Shown here: piece after piece, positions 1 through 11,456 of the stretch
Position numbering within the stretch: the stretch's first letter is position 1
How the letters are laid out: every line of letters starts with the position of its first letter
DNA from: Serendipita indica DSM 11827
Lineage: Eukaryota; Basidiomycota; Agaricomycetes; Sebacinales; Serendipitaceae
Length of the DNA stretch: 64,000 nt
Direction of reading: 5' to 3'
NCBI GenBank assembly: GCA_910890315.1
Contig: CAJVGD010000014.1
Span: forward strand, 868,001-932,000
The notes under the pieces: generated by a model
What the model saw: the letters and a program-made list of their open reading frames with translations, nothing else
The model's database searches: none
What the model was told of the DNA's origin: nothing
Made by a program: the position numbers and the translations under genes

Positions 1-1715
1 GACCGCAATGGCATAGCAGGATAGAAAGTCGATGTTGGGGAACAGCGTACGTTTCTTGTGGATTTAGGGACGATATAACTCTCTTGATGCACACATACCG
101 GAGGCATTGGAAGAACGGGGTGATCAAAGGCGCCAACGACTCTGGGACCTTTTGCTCTAGACTTGAGATTGGTCGCGCCATTCGTATCTCCATTAGATGC
201 AGAGGTGGAACCATTGAGTGGTTCCATGTCTGCTGGAGAATTGATGGCCATCGAACTGCCTATGGAGCCAGCCCCAATCGCTGGTTGGGAGGTGCTCGAG
301 TAGAGTCCAGGATAAAAACTATGGGCCGATGAGCTTCAATATACTGCATAAAATTGCGCTTACCCTCTCATCAGTCGTTGATACAGCATAGGTGCACGCC
401 TCTTCAATCCGAGTCGGCCAGGGAGTACGCGCTCCGTTGTCGAAACGCCGGATCTGATACACTCATCCATAACTTGCCATATACGCATGAGCTAAGTATG
501 CATGAGTATTGTTGATGGAGAGGAACTCTATAGCACCTTTGCATTGATTTGATCGTCGGAAAGATAATGGCGTTCGTTGTCATAAACCAATTGTGCGATG
601 GTCATCTTGGAAGGGTTGAGCGCATCTAGCTAATGAATTCGATTTACCTACGTTATACTTTTTCGTCATAGCAAGCAAAGAGTCGCCCGAGCTAAACAGA
701 TATGGCGGTTGAGTCGCTGTGCCCTTGTATTCGTCTGTCCCCTCCTCGGTCTCGTGGAGTTGAGAGCGACGAGCCGGATCCACCTTGGATTTGTCAACGC
801 CCATGTAATACAAGTTCTCATCCACTGAAAATATTAAGCGCCTTCCTCGGACAGTATCACGATCCACCTTTCGTCTTCTCATTGACTACGAAACCGCCTC
901 CAACGCTGTTATCTGATTAATATGAATTTCAGAGATGGGCCGACATTCGTACCTATAATATTCGTTTGTCGCCAGCAAATCGCCATTCTCGTCGAAGACG
1001 GCGAAACGCATTCCGTTTGGATGCGTGGGCAAGGCTTCAAGGACCCAGACCATGTCCCTATCCATGTCATAGTGTATCCGGTGTTTCCCTGCGAGATTCA
1101 GGATCTTTTGATCACGAATAAAGGTGTATCTCGAGTCGACGGTGGCGGTTTCGATTGTTTCTGGATCCGAGCCTGCCGAGAGTTGTCACGAGAAGCCTTA
1201 TAGCAGGCCAATGCTAGATTTACCTTCGAGTCCGAGAAGAACCGCTTGAGGTGTCATGTGTCCTGAACTGTGATGAACTCTCATAGCCCAAGAAATGGGA
1301 ATGGACGCTCACCCTTTCCTGTGGCGGCTAGAGATCCATAAAGCGTGATTTTGATGCTATGAACTTTCTCGAGGAGGCCATATTGCTTGAGGTCGTGCAC
1401 GAATATCCTCCCTGCGCGCATAGGACCAACAGTATGAGAGCTGCTTGGACCGACTCCGATAGAAAACAAGTCAAATGCAGAGATAACAGCGTGAATAGGT
1501 CGCTTGTCGACTTCCTGCTCCACGGCGGGTTTGTGGACCGGTTCTCCCTCCAACGTATTCTCAGATATCCCAGAAGCAATATAGCGAACTTGATTTCCTC
1601 CTCTGACGGCCATCCTCGCTGCTGACCTGGCGAGGGTGTTGACTGTCCAATGAAACACCCCTCGTTTCGACATGTTCCCGCGCCGGACCATGTAGGAGAG
1701 TGTGCTCAAAACCAT
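1..1715 (-). CDS. L-serine dehydratase (L-serine ammonia-lyase), iron-sulfur type, partial
   Basis: Single-chain Fe-S L-serine ammonia-lyase, which deaminates L-serine to pyruvate and ammonia. The start is ATG at 1715, with in-frame alternatives at 1691 and 1673. The first 50 residues are rich in Arg, Ser and Ala and nearly free of acidic residues, so a mitochondrial presequence is possible (inference). The family signature [18 protein letters not shown] lies near residue 81. After an intron (1263-1312) the frame resumes as [14 protein letters not shown], and later exons give [12 protein letters not shown] and [19 protein letters not shown] Ser/Asn/Gly-rich stretch of about 60 residues (roughly 330-110) follows, before [10 protein letters not shown] at the left edge. 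The C-terminal part, including most expected cluster cysteines, is outside the window. The family call is secure; the exact start is not. Confidence 0.9.
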
Positions 1716-1968
1716 TTTGGTCTGAACAGTATTTATGCAGATTTATTGAGGAATATGATACCCGTGGTTGTGGTCAGACTATACAGGAGGAAGCCTTTGC
1801 CTGCTGTATGCCAGACGTGGAATACACGCGCTATCGCATAAGTATTAGGGAGAAACAGCGCCCAAAAATAGACAAGAAATGCGCAATATTCGCTCTAAAT
1901 TGTGACTCAAGTTCGAGGGTATCTCGAGACAGACCGACAAGATACCCTTGTTCGGTCAAGAAAGATAA

Positions 1969-3895
1969 TCACTCGCTCATCTCCTCGTTATAGAACGCGA
2001 GGAGCTCCTTTTGAGCAGCGGTATGAGAGTGCCTTGCCATCCCCGACCGGGTGGCGGCAAATTCGAGGGGGAAAGTATTCAAAGAAGAGCCAGCGCGAAG
2101 TCCGTTTAACACAGGAGCGGAGTGTGCACTGATTCTCATACTCTCCCGCCCAAACTCAAACCTGTCCGGGTAGTAGCGACACGCCACAAGGACGACTTCG
2201 ACCCGCACTTCCAGTTTTGCTGGTAGCAAATTCCTCCACATCATACCAGACGGTGGCGGTTGTATGGGAGTAAGGTCCGAGGGTGTCGGAGTATGAATTG
2301 ATGTATCGGACACAAGCTCGTATAGCGAGCCAGTCAACATGCATTTCCGCCCATCCCTCTCGATGAGTCGAATACGCAACAGAACTGCGCTGTTGTCCGA
2401 GTCATTACGTGAGGGAAAGAGACCAGCCACGGCCCCGTGGTTCCCTATTACTCCCCGACTGAATCTCAGCACTACCATTTCCTCAATATAAATGAGTTCA
2501 GCACCCCACCAGAGTGCTGAGAAGAGTTGGAGAGAAGAGCTGTCCGTATCGTGGTCGTTTATCTCTGCTGGATGGGCCAATCCCCAGCAAAGTGCCAGAT
2601 GAGCGGCAGTCTGTGAGGCCAGTGCATAGAATCCACTGGCCTGAAGAAATTGGTCCGAGGGTGGTTCGCCGCGACTATGATCTGGGTACTGTGTGCGGCT
2701 GTATGCAATATTATGTCGAAAATGGTACAGACTCTGTGCTGTGCGCAGATCCATTGGGGGACGCACGGTGCGAAGGACTTCAATGAGTGATTCCGGAGCA
2801 CTAGAAAGTCTGTATGGTATAACCATCTCCGGGGGTAGCACAAAAGTGTCGGTGATAGCAAGTAATTTGACGTGATACAGCCGTCGCTCGGTGACCACAT
2901 TTCCACGAATCTCCTTCTGAACACGGTTGTCTTCAATCAACCCAGGCCACTGATCGATGACAGCGCCTGGGATCGTGCCGCGTAGAGGGGGATCTACCGC
3001 ACACCAAACCAGTTCTCCGATCCGAAACGTTCGACTGGGTTTATGGAGCTGCTCCCGAGTCGGGAACATCCTCACGGGCTCCGAAGGTCTCTTTTGAATA
3101 GAGAGCAATCGCCGGGTCTGCCTGTCTTCATCTGGTGAATCGTCCTTTGAGAAGTCTGACGCGCTGGAGGTATTTGTCGGAATCACGGTTTGGGAAGAAA
3201 GGCCCGTCCCCAGTGTGCTTGAAGAACTCATTTCAATGAAGGATATCTTCTTGAGTGATGGGCCACCAATCTTTTTCAGCTCAGGCTGGCTGTCAATGGA
3301 ACGGGCAATCTCTGGAGACCTGGGTCGTTTCAGAGGTGATTGAGAAGACCCAGCCTTCAGGGCACTAGGTTTGGGTGTCCTGGGAGACGACTTTGGAAGG
3401 AGTTCTTCGTAGTTCGTTGGGGGTTTTCCAGCGAAGAAGAGCCACACTGCGTGAGCTTGAAATTCCGCTGCGGATCTGTACTTCCTGTTGCCACCTGAAT
3501 TACGTTAGAAACGTCACTATTCGCCATAAACGCGACGTACCATAGAGGTAGTGGTCACTTCTTGTAGAATCTTCACGGACGGTGGAAAACACTGCGTAGC
3601 CATTAGGCCATCCATTCATTTGGTATTTTTGCGGCTCTGTAAGGGAAACAAGTCAGAATCGATCCAGTAGTCGAACGAGCACATACGTTGGTAGCCAAGT
3701 ATGGTCGCAATAACCTTGCCAAGCTAAGAATGATTAGATTCAAACACTCTGCACGCTGATTTGAATGACCTTTTGGAGCCATAACTGCGACGTTGCGTCG
3801 TTGTCGCAGCGAACGAAGCCTGAATTGTTTGATGGCCATGCAGCAGGGTTCCCGTCACTGAAATTCGGCCAATCAATGGGCTTGTAGTCAGACAT
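1969..3895 (-). CDS. clr2: Clr2-like transcription-silencing protein (cryptic loci regulator 2)
   Basis: In fission yeast Clr2 is a subunit of the SHREC complex that silences heterochromatin. Here the start MSDYKPIDWPNFSDG (ATG 3895) and the following short exons give LGKVIATILGYQ, then GWPNGYAVFSTV with SDHYLYG, then RKYRSAAEFQAHAVWL. This order of motifs (WP/FPxGYxLF, YLYG, RSxxEFxxHxxWL) is typical of the Clr2 N-terminal domain. A large last exon (3447-1969) holds a Ser/Pro-rich linker and a C-terminal domain containing RIGELVWCAVDPPLRGTIPG and YHVKLLAITDTFVLPPEMVI, which looks like the second Clr2 domain. The protein is about 570 residues. It is divergent from Mpe1, with only 100 bp between start codons. 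The family call rests on remembered motif patterns, so it is probable rather than certain. Confidence 0.72.
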
Positions 3896-3995
3896 TAACG
3901 AGTGTACGGGGACGGCTGACACACGCTGGATGCTCGAAAGCTCCAAGTCAGCTTAGACCAAGGATATTTGGACCTGACCTCCACTGTTGCTTTCA
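3896..3995. promoter_or_regulatory. Short divergent promoter between clr2-like and MPE1
   Basis: Only 100 bp separate the two opposing start codons, so both 5' untranslated regions and any core promoter elements must sit in this interval or inside the genes. No clear TATA box is visible. Confidence 0.5.
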
Positions 3996-5983
3996 ATGAG
4001 CTCGGCAGTTTACTATAAATTCAAATCGCAAAAGACCGAATCTCGGATACCAATTGATGGAACAGGCATTTCTGTCTTTGATTTAAAGCGGGAGATTATC
4101 CTTGCGAATGGATTCGAAAAGGTGCTCGACATAGACCTCCAGGTGTTCGAACAAGGTACAGAAAATGGTGAGGAGCTGAATTGGATGTTTAATATTACGC
4201 AAGGGCTCATGGTTTGCAGAATATCCGGACGATTACATAGTACCTCGATCCTCCTCGGTAATTGTTAAGCGCATACCACTTATTCGAGGTGCAAGATCAA
4301 GATTTGGACGTTATTTGGCGAGTACAGGCCCTCGCTCTCAGCCAACACCCGCCGCGTCTGCCGCCCTTACTCAAAACAACCGTGTACCTGCCCCAGTGCA
4401 GCTTTGGTCAAGAGGCACAGGAGCAATCAGTAAAAGGTTTGACGGAAAAGATGAGATGAAACCTCCTGCTACAGTCAGTATTCTATCCATCATGAAATAT
4501 AAGCTCCATTTGCCGCCGGAACTGCGCTCGTTGAGACCTACCCTTCTGCATGCTGCTAACGCCCTTGCAGACGCCAAATTCATCTGCAACCCCCATGGCT
4601 GCTCCAGACATCCAGGCCGACGAGCAAGATGCAATCAATCAAATGATGATGGCCAGCGAGGCTCAATGGCAAGAAACGGAACAGATGATGGCACAGTACG
4701 TGTATAATGAGTTTCTTCTTGATCTCTGGCTTAGAGGAGACAGGCAACAACGCGTATTCTCAGGCCCACGGAGGGGTGGCGGTCCTGGAGGGGGAGGTCC
4801 TGGGATGCGTAGGCCATTCCAAGAACAGCGAGAACTCCCACCAGGATACATTTGCTACCGGTGTGGACTGGGAGGTTAGTCAAGATTCGCTCGCACACCG
4901 ACCCTTGTTCACACGGCCGTAGGTCACTGGATTCAGAATTGTCCCACCAATGATGATCCAAACTTTGACAAGAAGCGCATCAGAAGGACGACCGGTATTC
5001 CTCGTAGCATGTTGGAAGCCGTTGAAAAGCCCATTGAAGGGGGTGGTCCTCTTGCTTCGGGTGTCATGGTCACACCGGACGGTGGATATGTGATTGCTCG
5101 GCCAGACATGTAAGTCTATCGAGTGCAGATGTTCTTCTACTGACTGTTGGCAGCGCCTCGTGGGAGAAGCAGCGGTCAAAGTCCAAGGTGTTAACCGAGG
5201 AAGATATACGAGAGCGAATCCCGCGCGGACATCCACTTCAATGTCCCATTTGCATCAAGCTTGTGCAAAGGGCCGTCAAAACGCCATGCTGTAATACAAC
5301 CTATTGCGAAGAATGCTTACATTCTCACCTTTCCGACAACGACTTCACCTGCCCAAATTGCCACTCAAAGATTGCGTCCCTTGCTTCAGTCAAACCAGAC
5401 GCCGATGCTCGAAAGAAGGCGGATGACTATATCGACAACGCTTTCGAGGAGCATCGTCAACAAGAGGTCAAGTCCGCCAACATAGTACCAAAGGCAAGTA
5501 TGGAGTGGCAATTTGTGGCTCTGACTGACAAAGTTCAAGGACGACCTTGAGAATGCCCAGGGTACTCAAAATCCATTCGACGGCATTGCACCGGATCCGA
5601 ATGTATTGCAACAAGAAATCACCGAGCTTCAAGCTCAACTTGCTCAGCTGCAACGAATGATGAGCGAGAGTAACATTTCAGAGCAGAGCCGCATCAAGCT
5701 GCAAATGGAATTCGTCAAACTCAGCCAAATCATCGCGACGAAGCAAGAGATGCTCAAGGTGGCTCAACAGATTATAAGCGCCACTGTCGCTGCCGTCGCT
5801 GCGGAGACGGGAGTACGTACCGGGAATGAGTGGCGTCAGAACAACTTTCAAATGCAGCAGCCTGCTGGCGCGGACTCTGCTTATCAGCGTCTTCCAGTGA
5901 ACCCTCGACGACGAGCTAACAAACGACCTGCCGATTGGGAGCTCGATGGAAGGGATGGGAAGCAACCTCGATTCTGGGAATAG
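3996..5983 (+). CDS. MPE1: Mpe1/RBBP6-like cleavage and polyadenylation factor subunit
   Basis: Subunit of the pre-mRNA 3'-end cleavage/polyadenylation factor, with a RING finger. Domains in order: DWNN ubiquitin-like domain (SAVYYKFKSQKTESRIPIDG at the start, continuing after an intron at 4156-4219 as YPDDYIVPRSSSVIVKRIP); a CCHC zinc knuckle (CYRCGLGGHWIQNC) split by the intron near 4875; the family linker PNFDKKRIRRTTGIPRSM; a RING-type finger (CPICIKLVQRAVKTPCC ... CEECL ... CPNC) at 5236-5365; and a Gln-rich, partly coiled-coil tail ending at 5983. The ATG at 3996 was chosen because the DWNN domain begins there. It is convergent with the next gene, with 50 bp between stop codons. All three diagnostic domains are present, so the identification is firm. 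Confidence 0.93.
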
Positions 5984-6033
5984 ACAGCTCTACTTGTGTA
6001 TTGTTATTAAATAGCTGAATAAGAATCTCGTCA

Positions 6034-7306
6034 CTATCGCTTCGTTGCTACATACTTCTCCAATTGCTTGACCTCCCTGTTGATCTTTGTTTCCTCGGAA
6101 GGTTTCTTCTTCTCCTTTTTTTTCTCCTTTCTTGCCTTCCGTTTCTCCTCCCGTTCAGCAGCTTCGTCCATTGCCAGGATCTCCTTGATAGATGGAACTG
6201 CACTGGAAGCCAGACCCTGGAGACGTGTGATTTTGAGTGGCTCATCCTCCATCTCTACATCACTTGGTGGACGCTGTTCCTCGGGTGGAGTATCGGTCCT
6301 TTTTGGGATGATTGGAGCGGAATTAGACGGTGTTTCTGCCTCCCCAAACCAGTTGCCTCGCTTCTCCGTTGACGTGCCAGCTACTGGGGAGTCCCCCTTT
6401 GATCCATTTGCTGGTAAGCTCTCTTCATCCGAATCCTCCTCTGAACCCAGCCCTTCATACTCTCCGGCGTCAGCAAAGATGTTAAAGTCTTCGCCGAATT
6501 CTGGAGTCGGTGTCCTAGGTCGAGGTTTGGGCTTTGGGACCTCCTGAGGCACACTTTGTTCCTGCTGTTGTTCAACAAGCCGAACTGGAGCTCCGGCAGC
6601 ATCGACTTTGCGCTTCTTCTTCTTCGTTGCTTCCTGTGTATTTGGATCCTTTTGCTTCCGTTTTTTCCCTTTGGTTTCATCAGGGGCTCCAATTGGTCTG
6701 AATTTGCCCATTTGCTTTGCTACTTCCAGATTCTTATCAACATTTTTATTTTCCGTGGCCCTAGACTTCTTTAGAGACTGTATAATTTCGTCTCTTGTAC
6801 GTTTCTTGGGAGCCGAGGCTTCTTGAAATGCCTTTTCCAATGCATCGTCGTCGATGATATCCTGGTTTTCATTCATTTTCATTCTCTGCTGTGCCAGAAG
6901 GGCAAAGTCGAGACCTAAATGTGGTCAACACTACTTGGATATCAGGCGCATCGTCCGCACCTTTGGACGGAGCAGGCTGAACGTCACTAGGTTCATCATC
7001 TTGATCCAGTCTTTGCGGAGCCTATACAACTGTTGGTACTTTACACAGAAAGACGACTTATGCCTACAGTGCTCGGCTTTTCTGACGCTTGGGTGTCATT
7101 AGTCGCCTTGTGCTTTCGTGGTTTGAATATAGAGGCAGCGGAGGGCTCAGGTTCTCTGGTCTTTCGCTTCGTGTAACTCGGTGTAACAGTCAAGGGCGCT
7201 GGCGCTGTTGTTTTGGCTGATGCCAACAAGGCTCTGAAAGCGTCCTAGATCCAAGTATAAGTTCTGGGCTTTCTTTGTTAGATCTATCGGGTCTCACTTG
7301 ATCCAT
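6034..7306 (-). CDS. RED/IK-like spliceosomal protein
   Basis: RED (IK) proteins join the spliceosome together with Smu1. The first exon is only 9 nt (ATG GAT CAA, 7306-7298), followed by a 53-nt GT-AG intron (7297-7245); the joined start reads MDQDAFRALLASAK. Later exons contain GLDFALLAQQRMK, a hallmark-like RED N-terminal segment, after a short acidic stretch. The last exon (6882-6034) is highly charged: several KKKRK-type basic clusters suitable as nuclear signals, an acidic Ser-rich stretch (GSEEDSDEE), PSIKEILAMDEA, and a lysine-rich coiled coil ending in LEKYVATKR. The protein is shorter than animal RED and the usual tyrosine/arginine-rich N-terminal block is weak, so this is a probable call. 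It is divergent from the DAK gene with 56 bp between start codons. Confidence 0.68.
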
Positions 7307-7362
7307 TGCGAGCGGTGGCAGGGGCCAAAGGTTCGAGACCCACGACTAGAACCCCAACCACA
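7307..7362. promoter_or_regulatory. 56-bp divergent promoter between RED-like gene and DAK
   Basis: The start codons of the two opposing genes are 56 bp apart. The interval is GC-rich, without a visible TATA box. Given the 9-nt first coding exon of the RED-like gene, regulatory sequence may extend into its first intron (inference). Confidence 0.5.
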
Positions 7363-9580
7363 ATGTCAACAATTTCGAAACATTTTCTCAACGATCCAAG
7401 CACGCTGGTTCAGGACTCTCTTAGAAGTCTGGAACTCATCAACCCAACTATCGCTGTTGACATCAAGCAGAAAGGCGAGCAGCATCAGAGTTGGATTTGC
7501 GGCTAGGCATCAACCTATCCCTGTCCAGTTGCCTATATAAAAGATCAACCCCAGGACTGTGTCTCTCTCATTTGCGGAGGAGGGAGTGGTCATGAACCGG
7601 CACATTGCCTCTTCGTTGGCTCAGGCATGCTTTCAGGTCAGCATTTCGAAGCCTTTGTGCGCAAACTTGACTTCAAGCATCTTCTAGCCGCTGTGTGTGG
7701 CAACATATTTGCTTCGCCGAATCCGTCACAGGTTCTTCGAGGCCTTGAACTTGTCCAAAACCCCAATGGGTTCGCATTGTGCATTAGCGCGTTCTCGAGC
7801 TAAATTCTTCATCACAGGACAGTGATCATTGTCAAGTATGTACACCGCTCTTATACCACGATCTGTCTAACGCCTCATATCAGAAACTATACAGGCGATA
7901 TTCTCAACTTTGGTTTGGCAAAAGAAAAATATTCCGCAAAGTTTCCAGACCAGGCTTCGAAGTTGCGCTTCGTCGTTGTAGCCGACGACGTCGCTGTCGG
8001 AAGGACACAGGGTGCTATTGTTGGGCGGCGTGGACTGGCTGGAACGGTCCTTGTTTACAAGATTGCTGGTGCCCTCGCAAAGAGAGGGGGATCCCTGGAT
8101 GACGTCGAGAGCCTGGCCAAATGCGTCGCAGCTCAAGTAGGAACTATCGGCGTCGGGCTCGGCCATTGTTCAGTGAGCAAGTACGGGGATTGAGTCCTTC
8201 AATTTTATGTCGAAACAGGTTCCCGGGAGTACAAGGGATGACACTCTAAAGGAGGACGAATATGAAGTGGGAATGGGTTTGTAACCCATACTCTTCACGA
8301 GCCAGGTAGTAACCCCCAGCTAGGTATTCATAACGAACCTGGATACTTGAGAAGCTCGCCCGTTCCCTCGCTGAACAAGCTCGTTGTTGACATGGTCAAT
8401 CTGCTCACGGATACGACTGATAGCGAACGATCTTTCCTCAAATTTCGCCTTGACACCCAAGATCGTGTCATATTATTGGTAAACAATCTTGGAGGAACCA
8501 GCGAGCTCGAACTCGGCGCAGTTGCTGCCGCTGCCGTTTTAGAGCTTGAAAGACGAAAGATGGTCATTGAAAGAGTCTTAGTGGGGACCTTTATGGTAAG
8601 AACTCTTAATTTATTTTATGTCTCACCGACTCTTTGCAGACTTCTCTCAATATGCCCGGATTTTCTCTCTCTTTGCTACTCTTGCCCAGGGAGGAAGATA
8701 AACACACGGTATCAGCAGAGAAGATACTGCAATATCTTGATGACGAGACTGAAGCCACTGCTTGGAAAGCTGCAATCAAGGTCAAACATCCTGGTCAAAG
8801 AGGCCGGTCGACAACTGGTGATACTGTGGCTCAAGCCAGTAGAATCGATCGGTGTATGGAGGCGCCAGACAAATCTGCATTTGTGGCGCTCGTAGAACGA
8901 GTTTGCATGTCTCTGAAAGCAGCCGAGCCTGAGATAACGAAAATGGATGAGAAGGCTGGAGATGGTGATTGCGGGTACACGCTCAAGAACGGTGCTGAAG
9001 CTATCATCAAATCGATTCACGAAGGACGCATTAATGGAGATAATGTCATTGAAGACGCTCGTGCCATCGCAGAAGCAGTTGAGATGGCCATGGATGGAAC
9101 GAGTGGCGCACTTTACTCGTGAGTCGTTGAACCTTTTGTGAGTGTACGCTCAGGCAGCCTCTAGCATATTCTTCTCCGCCCTAACCCAGGCACTTTATGA
9201 CCAGGCGACTCCAAATACAGCCGCTGTTAGCCGCGAAATGATCTCCAAAGCGCTGAATTTTGCGCTTACTCGACTTTATACTTACACCAGAGCTCGACCC
9301 CCCAGTCGAACGCTCGTGGACCCATTGGACGCATTCATCAAAGCCATCACCAGTGGAAAATCGTGGAAACATGCGACGAATGAAGCTGCCCGCGCCGCTG
9401 AAAACACCAAGAACTTGCCAGCCAAGGCAGGTCGAGCAGCCTACGTTGACCAAAGCAATCTGGATGTTTGCGATCCAGGTACGTCTCAAATTTTCCAAGT
9501 AATCCCATCTCACACGAATTGTAGGGGCTTGGGGTGTAAAGGTCATCCTCGAGGCGGCTTGCGCAGGCCTGGAAGAATGA
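7363..9580 (+). CDS. DAK1: Dihydroxyacetone kinase (ATP-dependent, DAK1-DAK2 fusion)
   Basis: Phosphorylates dihydroxyacetone (and usually glyceraldehyde) with ATP in glycerol metabolism and formaldehyde/DHA detoxification. From ATG 7363 the protein begins MSTISKHFLNDPSTLVQDSL. DAK1 (kinase) motifs: CVSLICGGGSGHEPAH, AAVCGNIFASPNPSQV, NYTGDILNFGLAKE, and GMGIHNEPG, whose His forms the substrate hemiaminal in the family. The DAK2/DhaL ATP-binding domain follows, with MDEKAGDGDCGYT (metal-binding Asp residues) and DGTSGALYS. The last short exon reads GAWGVKVILEAACAGLEE, stop at 9578-9580. The first intron (7475-7528) is best explained with a GC donor; the reading frame across it gives KQKVAYIKDQPQDC. 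It is convergent with the next gene, stop codons 55 bp apart. Complete and apparently functional. Confidence 0.93.
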
Positions 9581-9635
9581 AGTAGTATAAAGAAGCGGTG
9601 TACCATAAGGAAATAAATATGCTGACACAGATGCA

Positions 9636-10503
9636 CTATCTCGTCGAGGATTCTGCTGAGGATTGTGATTCTCGGAACTTCGCCCAACCCTCTTCCGCTG
9701 CCACGGCAATGCGCTGCTTGACGCTTCCAAAAGAGTCTAAAGCTGGGCGGACATCCAAGGAGAAGACCGGAGTGCCGTCGGGTTCGTCTGGTAAAGAGTA
9801 ATAATCGATGACATAGCGAACTTCTTCGCCAGTCTTGCTGCGGCGTACGACCCAGTCATGGCGATCGAAAGGAGGCTCAGAACTAGACAAGATCAGCACA
9901 TTTCGAGTTGGAGCTACAAGAAGCTGACCTGAATCTTGAGGGGAAAAGACGACCAGCAAACATAAAGAGTCGAGCCTTTGGAGAAAACTGACCAGGCTTG
10001 CCTTGGAATCGGGCTAGCTGCAGGCCGTCCGCACTAATCAGCGTAAGGGGGGGCAATTATTATCTGTGTATGATCACTTACCCGTCAATGCGCTTCTCCC
10101 ACTTGACGACTTCCCCCCAAGCTTTTTCATTGAGAAAGTTGTGTATATCAACCATAGTGTCGACATGCTCCTCCGGAGTTTCCCATCCTTTGCGAACAAG
10201 TGCGTTGTAGAATTGCTGAGGCGAAGGATAGTCCCAGGTCGTCTGCGCATCACGCGGAATCGTCGATGAGACACGCTCGGTGGATAATGACGCCTCTTGA
10301 TTCATAGAAATAGGATGTTGTTGCAGATTTGGCATTTGGTTCCGTGGATTGACACCATCATGCTGAACTGGACACTGGGCTGGAGCAGGCTCAGTTTTCT
10401 TCATGGCCGAATGATCCACAGGACAGCGGGCAGGTTCCTTGGCTTGCTGCGAAGCAACTGGTGCAGCAGGAGCTGAAGCTAATGTCGAAGTTGTTTGGCC
10501 CAT
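9636..10503 (-). CDS. CYC3: Holocytochrome-c synthase (cytochrome c heme lyase)
   Basis: Attaches heme to apocytochrome c in the mitochondrial intermembrane space. The N-terminal region has two Cys-Pro heme-regulatory motifs (CPVDH and CPVQH) typical of the family. The core follows: [37 protein letters not shown], then after an intron [15 protein letters not shown], and [20 protein letters not shown] with [11 protein letters not shown] prefer ATG 10503 (MGQTTST): the in-frame ATG at 10572 would overlap the start of Rpb7 on the other strand. Length, about 270 residues, is normal. The first intron contains a run of eight Cs near 10043. High confidence. Confidence 0.93.
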
Positions 10504-10561
10504 GGATATGGTCGGGTTCAAGATTCGTGTCGCGGACGCTACAAAGTTTTTGGAACCAACC
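10504..10561. promoter_or_regulatory. 58-bp divergent promoter between CYC3 and RPB7
   Basis: Opposing start codons are 58 bp apart (if CYC3 starts at 10503). No TATA-like sequence is evident. An alternative upstream CYC3 start at 10572 would make the two coding regions overlap. Confidence 0.45.
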
Positions 10562-11314
10562 ATGTTTTTCATCGTGCGTCAAAGCGCAAAAAAGACGCGT
10601 CAAAGACTTATCAGAGGCTTAGAAAGAGCTTACACATACGATTCTCATGCATCCATCGTACTTTGGACCGAGAATGCTTGAGATAATAGAGGCAAAGCTA
10701 CATTCGGACGTCCAAGGAACGTGCACTGGTCAATATGGGTTCATTATTGCTGTTTTGGAGATTATAGACGTTGGTCCTGGCATCGTACTGCCCGGAAACG
10801 GCCAAGCAGAGTTCAAAACACGCTACAAAGCGATCGTGTTCAAGCCTTTCAAAGGCGAGGTACTCGATGGAGTCGTCACAAATGTACTTCGTGTATGTCA
10901 ACGCTTTATTCGGGTAGGCGAGGCCACTTTACACATAGAATAGGCTGGATTCTTCGTGGAAGTGGGTCCTCTACGATGCTTTGTGTCACAACAGGTGTGC
11001 ATGATTTTCAGATGTCTACATGACCATTGACAACCCAAAAAGTTGGTTCATCCGGATATGCGGTTTGACGCAAACGCGGCTGTACCATCGTTTTCATCTC
11101 AAGATCAGGCACGTATTCTTTTCATTTTCATTTCGTTTCTTCATACTGGTTCAGGTGATAGAAAAAGACACCAAGGTCCGGCTAAAAGTAGTTGGGACCC
11201 GAGTCGACCAAACGGAAATCGTAAGAAGATTGATCTTTCCTTGTATGCTCACCAAAATTCCCTCAGTTTGCTATTGCTACGATAAAAGAAGACCACCTCG
11301 GCGTCATTGACTGA
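10562..11314 (+). CDS. RPB7: RNA polymerase II subunit Rpb7
   Basis: Stalk subunit of RNA polymerase II, pairing with Rpb4 and contacting nascent RNA. Exon 1 is 12 nt (10562-10573, MFFI), followed by a 49-nt intron (10574-10622); exon 2 reads KELTHTILMHPSYFGPRM, matching the invariant family N-terminus. Later parts: GTCTGQYGFIIAVLEI, YKAIVFKPFKGEVLDG, GFFVEVGPLRCFVS, HPDMRFDA and, in the S1/OB-fold end, KDTKVRLKVVGTRVDQTEI, then FAIATIKEDHLGVID to the stop at 11312-11314. It fits the usual length of about 170 residues. It is tandem with the BRAP2 gene, only 142 bp downstream, and divergent from CYC3. Confidence 0.95.
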
Positions 11315-11456
11315 CCACACGCCAGTGGTTGTATCAAGAGTTTACTGTTGTATATTATTTTGGGACAACCTGCCATTACTCATCTTGCACTTGCGAATCA
11401 TTACCGGATTTAGAGCCCCCATATCTCACACATTCGCCTTTGGACCCTCCCACTTC

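Noticed and set aside
10504-10572. Upstream in-frame ATG for the heme lyase at 10572
   Set aside because: It would overlap the Rpb7 start codon; the downstream ATG gives a normal family N-terminus.
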